A stretch of DNA of 64,000 bases from Betaproteobacteria bacterium SCN1 (GTDB taxonomy: Bacteria; Pseudomonadota; Gammaproteobacteria; Burkholderiales; Thiobacillaceae), in contig WBSF01000009.1 in NCBI GenBank assembly GCA_008923315.1, positions 434,001 to 498,000 of the forward strand, read 5' to 3'. The notes beneath the pieces were generated by a model that worked only from the letters and a program-made list of their open reading frames with translations, was not told the DNA's origin and made no database searches. Below, piece after piece: positions 46,813 through 53,793 of this stretch (the first letter of the stretch is position 1; the number at the start of each line of letters is the position of its first letter). The position numbers and the translations under genes were made by a program.

Positions 46813-47502
46813 ATGCCGCGACTGACTCTTGAAGCCCAACCGGGCGAATTCGTCTTCGACTCCGAACGGACGGCGCTCGTGCTCATCGACATGCAGCGCG
46901 ATTTCCTGGAGCCGGGCGGCTTCGGCGAATCGCTGGGCAACGACGTAGGCAAGTTGACGAAGGTGGTGCCGCCGCTGAAGCGGCTGCTCGAAACCGCGCG
47001 CGCCGTCGGGCTGACGGTCATCCACACGCGCGAAGGCCACCGGCCCGACCTGTCCGACGCCCCGCCGGCCAAGATCGAACGCGGCATGCCGGCCCAGCGT
47101 ATCGGCGATCCGGGGCCGATGGGCCGCATCCTCGTGCGCGGCGAAACCGGGCAGGACTTCATCGAAGCGCTGTACCCGCTGCCCGGCGAGCCGGTCATCG
47201 ACAAGCCGGGCAAGGGGGCGTTCTACGCCACCGATTTCGGCGCGATCCTGAAACATCGCGGCATCGATACGCTCATCGTCACCGGCGTGACCACCGAAGT
47301 CTGCGTGCACACCACGGTACGCGAGGCCAACGACCGCGGTTACCGCTGTCTCGTGCCCGGCGACTGCTGCGGTTCGTATTTCGACGAATTCCATGAAGTC
47401 GGCCTGCGCATGATCGCCGCGCAGGGCGGCATTTTCGGCTGGGTATGCCGCTCGGCGCCACTGGTCGCCGCGCTGGATGCCCTGCGGGTTCAAGCGGCCT
47501 GA
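46813..47502 (+). CDS. Isochorismatase-family cysteine hydrolase, paralogue of BiuH
   Basis: The 229-residue protein shares the triad and many segments with the BiuH-like protein 500 bases upstream: Asp26 (VLIDMQRDF), Lys131 (IDKPGKGAFYATD) and Cys164 (TTEVCVHTTVREANDRGY), with [12 protein letters not shown] and IGDPGPMGRILVRGE. It differs in the N-terminus and in the loop [10 protein letters not shown], here SDAPPAKIERGMPAQ, which in BiuH shapes the substrate pocket. So the two enzymes probably act on related but different carbamoyl or ureido compounds. GCAGGAGACGCC gives a strong ribosome-binding site. The permease gene follows after 30 bases. Confidence 0.8.
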   Translation: MPRLTLEAQPGEFVFDSERTALVLIDMQRDFLEPGGFGESLGNDVGKLTKVVPPLKRLLETARAVGLTVIHTREGHRPDLSDAPPAKIERGMPAQRIGDPGPMGRILVRGETGQDFIEALYPLPGEPVIDKPGKGAFYATDFGAILKHRGIDTLIVTGVTTEVCVHTTVREANDRGYRCLVPGDCCGSYFDEFHEVGLRMIAAQGGIFGWVCRSAPLVAALDALRVQAA

Positions 47503-47532
47503 GCATCGGCAGACAATCACTGGGAGAGCGGA

Positions 47533-49119
47533 ATGAACACGGCAACGAAACCACTGATCTGGTCGCCCGGCGACTGGAACGCGCTGTTCGGATTCGGCAC
47601 GAACATCCTCGTCAACATGCTGGTGCTCACCGGCCTTCTGCGCTACGTGCTCGGCATGCCCGACGACCTGGTGTTCGGCCGCATCCTGCCGGCGGTCGGG
47701 CTGATGATGTTCCTGTCGACGATGTACTACGCCTGGCTCGCCTGGAAGCTCGCAAAGGAGACAGGACGGATCGACGTGACCGCACTGCCATCGGGCATTT
47801 CGGTGCCGCACATGTTCGTCGTCGTGTTCGTCATCATGCTGCCGATCAAGCTGGCCACGGGCGACCCGGTCAAGGCGTGGGAAGCGGGGCTCACCTGGGT
47901 GTTCGTGCAGAGTTTCGTGCTGATGGCGGGCGGCTTCCTCGCACCGCACATCCGCAAGATCACGCCGCGCGCCGCACTGCTGGGCGCCCTCGCGGGGGTG
48001 TCCATCGCGTTCATTTCGATGCGGCCGGCACTGGAGATGTTCATGACGCCGCTGATCGGCGTCGTGTGCTTCGCCATCATCCTTGCCAGCTGGTTCGGCG
48101 GCGTGCGCTACTGGCGCGGCATCCCGGCCGGGCTGGTGGCGATCGCGGTGGGCACGCTGATCGCATGGGGCTCGACCCTGTTCGGCTTCGGCATCGGCGG
48201 CATGAGCGTCGACAACCTCGGCAACGCCGTGTCGAGCTTCGGTTTCTCGGTACCGATTCCGGCCGTCGGCCATGTGTTCTCCGGCTTCGAGTTCATCGGC
48301 GTCATCCTCGTCACGGCGATTCCCTTCGGCATCTACGATCTGGTCGAAGCGATGGACAATGTCGAATCAGCCGAGGCGGGCGGCGACAAGTTTCCGACCA
48401 CCCGCGTGATCACCGCCGACGGCGTCATCAGCCTGATCGGCTGCTGCATGGGCAATCCCTTCATCAACGCCGTCTATATCGGCCACCCGGGCTGGAAGGC
48501 CATCGGCGGGCGCATCGGCTATTCGGCGGCGACCGGCATCGTCGTGCTGATCCTCGCCTGGTTCGGCATCATCGCCGTATTGATGGCGCTGATTCCGGTG
48601 GTTGCGATCTCGCCCATCCTGCTCTACATCGGCATGCTGATCGGTGCGCAGGCCTTCCAGGAAACGCCCAGATACCATGCGCCGGCGGTGGTCCTCGCGC
48701 TGGTGCCGCATGTCGCCGCGTGGGGCAAGCTGCAGATCGACAACGCGCTCGGTGCAGCCGGCACCAGCGCCGCGGCGGTCGGTTTCGACAAGCTCGGCCA
48801 GGTTGGCATCCTCTATGAAGGGCTCGCCACGCTGGGCGGCGGGGCGATACTCGTCAGTCTGGTGCTGGGAGCGATGGCCGCCTTCATCATCGAGAAGCAG
48901 TTCTACCGCGCCAGCGTGTTCGCGCTGGCCGGCGCGGTGCTGACCTTTTTCGGTTTCATGCACGGCGAACAGATCGGGCTGGCCGAAAGCCCGCTCGTGG
49001 CGGCGAGCTATCTCATGGTCTCGGCGGCACTATGGCTGATCGCGCGCCAGGGCGCGCCTGCCGCCGTTGCCGCTCCGGCACCGCTCGAGGTTCCGGCACC
49101 GGCGGCGGAACCGGGTTGA
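47533..49119 (+). CDS. NCS2/xanthine-uracil-type permease
   Basis: The 528-residue integral membrane protein has about 12-14 hydrophobic helices and the general layout of nucleobase:cation symporters (FGFGTNILVNMLVLTGLLRYVLGMP at the start, then FGGVRYWRGIPAGLVAIAVGTLIAWG and IPFGIYDLVEAMDNVESAEAGGDKFPTTRVITADG, which corresponds to the NCS2 substrate region). The C-terminal 25 residues are a Pro/Ala-rich tail. No close named relative comes to mind. Its place between a BiuH paralogue and a GntR regulator suggests it imports the substrate of the hydrolases (biuret, a ureide or a pyrimidine-related compound). Urea has its own ABC transporter here. Confidence 0.75.
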   Translation: MNTATKPLIWSPGDWNALFGFGTNILVNMLVLTGLLRYVLGMPDDLVFGRILPAVGLMMFLSTMYYAWLAWKLAKETGRIDVTALPSGISVPHMFVVVFVIMLPIKLATGDPVKAWEAGLTWVFVQSFVLMAGGFLAPHIRKITPRAALLGALAGVSIAFISMRPALEMFMTPLIGVVCFAIILASWFGGVRYWRGIPAGLVAIAVGTLIAWGSTLFGFGIGGMSVDNLGNAVSSFGFSVPIPAVGHVFSGFEFIGVILVTAIPFGIYDLVEAMDNVESAEAGGDKFPTTRVITADGVISLIGCCMGNPFINAVYIGHPGWKAIGGRIGYSAATGIVVLILAWFGIIAVLMALIPVVAISPILLYIGMLIGAQAFQETPRYHAPAVVLALVPHVAAWGKLQIDNALGAAGTSAAAVGFDKLGQVGILYEGLATLGGGAILVSLVLGAMAAFIIEKQFYRASVFALAGAVLTFFGFMHGEQIGLAESPLVAASYLMVSAALWLIARQGAPAAVAAPAPLEVPAPAAEPG

Positions 49120-49128
49120 TGGATGGGC

Positions 49129-49152
49129 AGCCCGTGCCGGCGGGCACGGGCT
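49129..49152 (+). other. Perfect 10-bp hairpin before gntR
   Basis: AGCCCGTGCC (49129-49138) pairs with GGCACGGGCT (49143-49152) across a GGCG loop. It lies ten bases past the permease stop and 35 bases before the regulator ATG. No T-run follows, so it may limit read-through into the regulator gene or stabilise the upstream message. Confidence 0.5.
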
Positions 49153-49186
49153 ATACTCGGATCGGATTCATCTGCGGCACAAGGCC

Positions 49187-49888
49187 ATGAGCGATCACAA
49201 ACCCAGTTCGCACGACGTCTACAGCGAATTGCGCGACATGATTCTGAATTTCGAGCTGTATCCCGGCAGCCGGGTAACCGAACAGGAGCTGGCCTCGCTG
49301 TTCGGCGTCAGCCGCACGCCGGTACGCGGCGCGCTGCAACGCCTGGAGGCCGAGGGTTATCTCACTATCCAGCCCAAGCAGGGCTGCTACATCCGTACGC
49401 TCGATATCGCCGAGCTGACCCAGTATTACCAGGTGCGCATCGCGCTGGAGATGTTTTCGCTCGAACTCGCCTGCACCTACATGCCGGATGCCAAGCTGAA
49501 AGCGCTGGCCGAGGCCTGGGATCCAGAGAAGCAGCATGAGCGCAGCGACAATCCCGAGGAGATGGAGGCGCGCGACGAGAGCTTCCACATGGCGCTCGCC
49601 GAAGGCGGCGGCAACATGGCGCTGGTCGAATATCTGGCCGACATCAACCGTCGCATCCGCATCATCCGCCGGCTCGATTTCACCAATGGCGACCGCATCG
49701 ACAAGACCTACGACGAGCATCACACGCTATGCATGCACCTGCTGGCGCGTAATCTTGCGCGCGCGCAGGCGCTGATGCGCGAACATATCAGCCACAGCGA
49801 GAATTTCGCGAAGAATCTGACCCTGACGCAGCTCGCCAAGAGCCGCTTTCTGCTGAAACGGCAACCGGCACCGGCGGGGGCCGGCTAG
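49187..49888 (+). CDS. GntR-family transcriptional regulator, FCD (FadR) subfamily
   Basis: The 233-residue protein has an N-terminal winged helix-turn-helix (DVYSELRDMILNFELYPGSRVTEQELASLFGVSRTPVRGALQRLEAEGYLTIQPKQGCYIRTL), the GntR signature, and an all-helical FCD effector domain with histidines suited to metal binding (DESFHMAL, DEHHTLCMHLL, MREHISHSENF). Such proteins bind palindromes with a GTATAC-like core. Three such sites lie between porin and urtA, and a diverged one before the second hydrolase, so this is the probable local regulator, with a ureide or biuret-related ligand as inference. It ends ten bases from the convergent bamD gene. Confidence 0.88.
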   Translation: MSDHKPSSHDVYSELRDMILNFELYPGSRVTEQELASLFGVSRTPVRGALQRLEAEGYLTIQPKQGCYIRTLDIAELTQYYQVRIALEMFSLELACTYMPDAKLKALAEAWDPEKQHERSDNPEEMEARDESFHMALAEGGGNMALVEYLADINRRIRIIRRLDFTNGDRIDKTYDEHHTLCMHLLARNLARAQALMREHISHSENFAKNLTLTQLAKSRFLLKRQPAPAGAG

Positions 49889-49898
49889 CCCGGGCGGA

Positions 49899-50729
49899 TT
49901 ACCAGAACCGGTACCAGGCCTTGCCTTCGGTGTTCACGCCCCTGGCGTATTTGCTGTCGGGGTAGTTGAGGGCCAGTATGCGCTGCGCGTCGTCGCGCAG
50001 CTCGGGCAGTCTCAGCTTGTCGTAGGCGATGACCATGATCGCCAGCGCTTCCTCGACGACCGGAGCCTCGGGATAGGTCTTGACGACTTCCTTGGCACGG
50101 TTGGCGGCAGCCACCCAGGCCTCGCGCTTGAGGTAATACTTGGCGACGTGGATTTCGTTGCCGGCCAGCGCATTGACCAGATATTTCATCCGCGCGGTCG
50201 AATCGTCGGCATACTTGCTGTCAGGGAAGCGCGTGACCAGTTCCTTGAACGCCAGAAACGCGTCGCGCGCGGCCTTGGGGTCGCGCTCGGACAGATCCTG
50301 ATCGACCAGATTGCCCAGCAGGCCCAGGTCGTCGTTAAAATTCGCCAGCCCCTTCAGATAGTAGGCGTAGTCGACGTTAGGGTGATTGGGGTGCAGCTTG
50401 ATGAACCGGTCGCAGGCGGCGATGGCCGAAATCGGTTCGTTGTCCTTGTAGTAGGCGTAGGCGACTTCGAGCTGGGCCTGCTGCGCATAGCGGCCGAAGG
50501 GGTAACGGGCTTCCAGGGTTTCGAACAGCTTGACCGCCCGTTCGTAGTTGCCTTCGTTGAGCTGGTCCTTGGCCTCGGAGTAGAGCCGCTGCGCCGACCA
50601 GTTGGCGGTCTCGTCCTTCACTTCGGGCAGGAGGCCGCACCCTCCCAGCGCCAGCGCGGCAGCGAGGCTCAGGCCGCCGAGGATGCGGCGGACGGCAGCA
50701 GTAAAACCGGATGGACCTTGATTGAACAT
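49899..50729 (-). CDS. bamD: Outer membrane assembly lipoprotein BamD
   Basis: BamD is the essential lipoprotein partner of BamA. The 276-residue protein has a lipoprotein signal (LSLAAALALGGC, Cys31), then about five tetratricopeptide repeats starting WSAQRLYSEAKDQLNEGNYERAVKLFETLEARYPFGRYAQQAQLEVAYAYYKD. The N-terminal stretch before the hydrophobic core is longer than usual. Its ATG at 50729 overlaps the start of rluD on the other strand by two bases, so each promoter must lie inside the neighbouring gene or one start is misplaced. The bamD-rluD divergence itself is common in proteobacteria. Confidence 0.93.
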   Translation of the reverse strand: MFNQGPSGFTAAVRRILGGLSLAAALALGGCGLLPEVKDETANWSAQRLYSEAKDQLNEGNYERAVKLFETLEARYPFGRYAQQAQLEVAYAYYKDNEPISAIAACDRFIKLHPNHPNVDYAYYLKGLANFNDDLGLLGNLVDQDLSERDPKAARDAFLAFKELVTRFPDSKYADDSTARMKYLVNALAGNEIHVAKYYLKREAWVAAANRAKEVVKTYPEAPVVEEALAIMVIAYDKLRLPELRDDAQRILALNYPDSKYARGVNTEGKAWYRFW

Positions 50730-51708
50730 GGCACGAGACAGCGAAAAACCGACATCCGATTATAAGGGAAATGCCGAAGCGGCCATCCGCGAACTGGTGA
50801 TTCCCGACGAACAGGGTGGCCAGCGGCTGGATCAGGCGCTGGCCGCCCTGTTGCCCGAGTTCTCGCGCAATCGCATCCAGAACTGGATCCGGGCGCGCAA
50901 GATTTCGGTCGACGAGGCCTGGGGAACGACCAGGATGAAAGTGCTGGGCGGCGAAGCCGTGCGGGTGGAAGTCGAGCCCGATCCGACCGCTACGCCCGAC
51001 ATGCCGGAAGCCATTCCGCTCCGGGTGGTGGCCGAGGACCCGGCCCTGCTGGTGATCGACAAGCCGGTCGGTCTGGTCGTGCATCCGGGCAGCGGCAACC
51101 CGCGCGGCACACTGCTGAACGCGCTGCTGCACCGCGTGCCGCAAGTGGCCGAACTGCCGCGTGCAGGCATCGTGCACCGGCTGGACAAGGACACCTCAGG
51201 CCTGCTGGTCGTCGCCAAGACACTGGCGGCGCATACTGACCTGGTGCGCCAGCTGCAGGCGCGCACGGTCAAGCGCGAATACCTGGCGCTGGTCTACGGC
51301 GAGGTCGACCGCGAAGGCACGGTCGACGCGCCGCTCGCGCGCGATCCGCACAACCGCACCAAGCGCGGCGTGCACCCGCTGGGCAAACCGGCGGTCACGC
51401 ACTACGAACCGGTCGAGCGCTTCCCGGGTGGCATCACGCTGCTGCGCTGCGCGCTGGAAACCGGGCGCACCCACCAGATTCGCGTCCACATGCAGCACAT
51501 CGGCCATCCGCTGGTCGGCGAACAGGTCTACAGCGCCAGCCGCCGCGGCTATCTCAAGATTCCCTTCCCGCGCCAGGCCCTGCATGCCCAGCGTCTGGGC
51601 CTGATCCATCCCGTCACGCGCGAGGCGATGCAGTGGGAGAGCCCGCTGCCGCCGGATTTCGCCTCTTTGCTGCAGGCGCTGCGAGACAATACCGACTGGG
51701 CTCGATGA
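50728..51708 (+). CDS. rluD: 23S rRNA pseudouridine synthase RluD
   Basis: RluD makes pseudouridines 1911, 1915 and 1917 in helix 69 of 23S rRNA. The 326-residue protein has an N-terminal S4 domain (GGQRLDQALAALLPEFSRNRIQNWIRARKISVDE) and the catalytic GIVHRLDKDTSGLLVVAKT with the essential Asp. TGRTHQIRVHMQHIGHPLVGE is also typical. The ATG at 50728 is preferred over a TTG six bases earlier. Its stop overlaps pgeF as ATGA, the standard bamD-rluD-pgeF arrangement. Confidence 0.95.
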   Translation: MARDSEKPTSDYKGNAEAAIRELVIPDEQGGQRLDQALAALLPEFSRNRIQNWIRARKISVDEAWGTTRMKVLGGEAVRVEVEPDPTATPDMPEAIPLRVVAEDPALLVIDKPVGLVVHPGSGNPRGTLLNALLHRVPQVAELPRAGIVHRLDKDTSGLLVVAKTLAAHTDLVRQLQARTVKREYLALVYGEVDREGTVDAPLARDPHNRTKRGVHPLGKPAVTHYEPVERFPGGITLLRCALETGRTHQIRVHMQHIGHPLVGEQVYSASRRGYLKIPFPRQALHAQRLGLIHPVTREAMQWESPLPPDFASLLQALRDNTDWAR

Positions 51709-52424
51709 CGCCGATCCGTCCCGACTGGCCCGCGCCGGTCAACGTGCGGGCACTGATGACCACGCGCGCCGGCGGCGTCAGTGCCGCGCCGTGGGCGAGC
51801 CTGAATCTGGGCGACCACGTCGGCGACGCACCGGCGCACGTGGCGGCCAACCGCGCCCGTTTGCGCGAGCTGCTGCCTGCCGAACCGGCCTGGCTGAAGC
51901 AGGTGCACAGCGCCCGCGTGGTCGAAGCCGGCAGCGGCGATATCGAAGCCGACGCCAGTTTCAGTCGCACGCCCGGCCAGATCTGCGCCGTGCTTACCGC
52001 CGACTGCCTGCCGGTGCTGTTCTGCGACCGTGCCGGCAGTGTGGTGGCCGCTGCCCATGCCGGCTGGCGCGGCCTCGCGAACGGCGTGCTCGAGACCACC
52101 GTGGCGGCCATGGCCGTGCGGCCGGACGACATCCTCGCGTGGATGGGCGCCGCCATTGGCCCGCAGGCTTTCGAAGTCGGCGACGATGTACGCAACGCCT
52201 TCCTGACGCGGCATCCGGATACCGCCGCGGCCTTTGTGGCGCAGGGTGCGCCCGGCAAGTGGCTGGCCGATATCTACGCGCTCGCGCGCATCCGTCTGGC
52301 ACACGCAGGCGTGCGGGCGGTAAGCGGCGGCGGACGCTGCACCTTCGGCGAATCCGGGACGTTTTTTTCCTACCGCCGCGACGGCGCCACCGGGCGCATG
52401 GCGGCGGTGATCTGGCGGGAATGA
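51705..52424 (+). CDS. pgeF: Purine nucleoside phosphorylase/peptidoglycan editing factor PgeF (YfiH)
   Basis: The 239-residue protein is a DUF152/YfiH-type multicopper-oxidase-like protein. Metal-site motifs are LKQVHSARVVE, CAVLTADCLPVLFCD and AAAHAGWRGLANGV. PgeF homologues remove wrongly incorporated amino acids from peptidoglycan precursors (E. coli) and have also been reported as purine nucleoside phosphorylases or laccases, so the reaction here is not settled. Translationally coupled to rluD. The convergent ligase gene ends four bases downstream. Confidence 0.9.
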   Translation: MTPIRPDWPAPVNVRALMTTRAGGVSAAPWASLNLGDHVGDAPAHVAANRARLRELLPAEPAWLKQVHSARVVEAGSGDIEADASFSRTPGQICAVLTADCLPVLFCDRAGSVVAAAHAGWRGLANGVLETTVAAMAVRPDDILAWMGAAIGPQAFEVGDDVRNAFLTRHPDTAAAFVAQGAPGKWLADIYALARIRLAHAGVRAVSGGGRCTFGESGTFFSYRRDGATGRMAAVIWRE

Positions 52425-52428
52425 CAGT

Positions 52429-53304
52429 CTAGAACGCTTCCCGAATCCGCAGATAGCGCGGATGACGCGGCACGCCGTTTTTCGTCAGTTGCTGGTAACG
52501 GTAGGTGATGCGCGTGCCGACGGGCGGCGGCGTACGCCGCACCGGATCGGTGAGCCCGCTGCCGAGCCGGAAGCGTTTGCCGTCCGGCATTTCCAGTTCC
52601 AGCGCGCCGGTCATGCCTTGATACTTGCCTTTGCCGGGCACATGGCCGACAACGACCGCCTCGGCGTCCAGCCAGGGTTTGAGCTTGAGCAGCACGTCGC
52701 TGCGGCCCGTGATGTAGGGCGCGTCGGCGCGGTGCAGCATCAGGCCTTCCCCACCGGCCCGCACCACGGTGTCGAGCCGGTGCATCAGTTCGGCGTGGCT
52801 GGCGACGTGTGACTGTTCAACAGCCTGCAGCCAGGGCACCCCGCGTGTGGCGACCAGTACACGTAACCTGTCGGCGCGTTCGGCAAACGTGCCGGGTGCG
52901 CCGGGCAGTTCGAACACCCGGTAGCGGACCCGCCGCCAGTCGGCCTCCACCGGATCGAGTGTGCGGACGATGCCGGACAGTGCGTCGAACGTCCCGCGGC
53001 CGATCCACAGTTCGCCGTCGAGCGGCACGGGCGGGAAGTCCGCCGTGAACCAGTCGGGCGCGGGTATCCGGCCGCCACCGCGAAAGTGCAGCGTGCGGCC
53101 GTTCCACACTGCACGCACGCCGTCGAGTTTTTCGCTGACCAGATAGTCGCGTACGTCGATCCCGGTAGCGTAGGTTTCGGCCAGCAGCAGGTCGGGGGTA
53201 TTTGCCCGTACCGCGCTGAGCTCGCAGAGAGCCGCCAGCAGCCAGATCAGCAAATAAACCCGGCGGCGGGTTGGCTTCAAGGGGTTTGTCGGTGCAACGA
53301 GCAT
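52429..53304 (-). CDS. ligE: Exported ATP-dependent DNA ligase, LigE type
   Basis: The 291-residue protein (ATG at 53304) is a minimal ATP-dependent DNA ligase: SEKLDGVRAVWNG is motif I with the AMP-accepting lysine, FPPVPLDGELWIGRG covers motif III, GGEGLMLHRADAPYITGRSD motif IV and LLKLKPWLDAEAVVVGHVPGKGK motif V, followed by an OB domain. There is no DNA-binding domain. The N-terminus is a hydrophobic signal sequence (VYLLIWLLAALCELSAVRA), as in the periplasmic LigE family of Neisseria and relatives, which is linked to DNA uptake or extracellular DNA. A GTG at 53346 would lengthen the N-terminus by 14 residues and is less signal-like. Confidence 0.85.
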   Translation of the reverse strand: MLVAPTNPLKPTRRRVYLLIWLLAALCELSAVRANTPDLLLAETYATGIDVRDYLVSEKLDGVRAVWNGRTLHFRGGGRIPAPDWFTADFPPVPLDGELWIGRGTFDALSGIVRTLDPVEADWRRVRYRVFELPGAPGTFAERADRLRVLVATRGVPWLQAVEQSHVASHAELMHRLDTVVRAGGEGLMLHRADAPYITGRSDVLLKLKPWLDAEAVVVGHVPGKGKYQGMTGALELEMPDGKRFRLGSGLTDPVRRTPPPVGTRITYRYQQLTKNGVPRHPRYLRIREAF

Positions 53305-53441
53305 CGGGCGTACGGGGGGCAGCAGACTGTCCCATTCATCGTACACGAGCGTGTCAGCATGGATGAATCCTGCGCGACTTGCCTGCTGAATGTCGGCAGA
53401 GCGGGCGCTCCAGGCCCGCCAATCGGCATTCGCCGACGGGT

Positions 53442-53470
53442 TTGATTTTGACCATGGCGATTGATATGCT
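53442..53470 (+). promoter_or_regulatory. Possible sigma-70 promoter upstream of the glycosyltransferase gene
   Basis: TTGATT at 53442-53447 and TATGCT at 53465-53470 are 17 bases apart. Transcription from here would give a leader of about 315 bases containing the palindrome at 53601-53631. Hexamers are only moderate matches. Confidence 0.35.
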
Positions 53471-53600
53471 TCCGGCGCGGGGAATTATTCGATAACGATC
53501 ACCCGGGTGTGTCCGACATGCCCATCGTGGCCACAGAATGCACGTGACGGCCATCATGGCGCCGCCATTCGTGTGGGATTGTAAAAACGAATGCGTCCAT

Positions 53601-53631
53601 TGCTTGAAATGGCAGGCTGCCCGTTCAAGCA
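53601..53631. repeat. 31-base extended palindrome
   Basis: Outer arms TGCTTGAA (53601-53608) and TTCAAGCA (53624-53631) enclose a second, GGCAG/CTGCC inverted repeat (53611-53615 and 53617-53621), separated from them by a 2x2 mismatch. It could be a hairpin in the leader RNA or an operator. No T-run follows. Confidence 0.5.
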
Positions 53632-53793
53632 GGCGCGTTCCTGGATCGAGAAGGATTCCCGTGCTGGATATTCCAGTCGCCCGCTTTTTCGCCGACTCAG
53701 GCGTATTTTTTCCGTCGCTGTTTCAACGCCTGCGGCATAGCGCGCAGATACTGCCGGGCATGCCGGTTTCTACCCGTCGGGGTGAATTGGTCC

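Larger units (their letters stand above)
53305..53793. other. Long gene-free region between ligE and the glycosyltransferase gene
   Basis: This 489-base stretch has no convincing gene; short open frames here lack coding character. It is less GC-rich than its neighbours. It holds a possible promoter at 53442-53470, an extended palindrome at 53601-53631 and a smaller one (CTGGATATTCCAG, 53664-53676). A GC stem (GCGGGC/GCCCGC, about 53401-53419) lies near its left end. Confidence 0.5.

Noticed and set aside
53664-53676. CTGGATATTCCAG and CTGGAAAATCCAG (27649-27661) as a common operator
   Set aside because: Both are short palindromes with different centres in unrelated contexts; two such occurrences in 64 kb can be chance.
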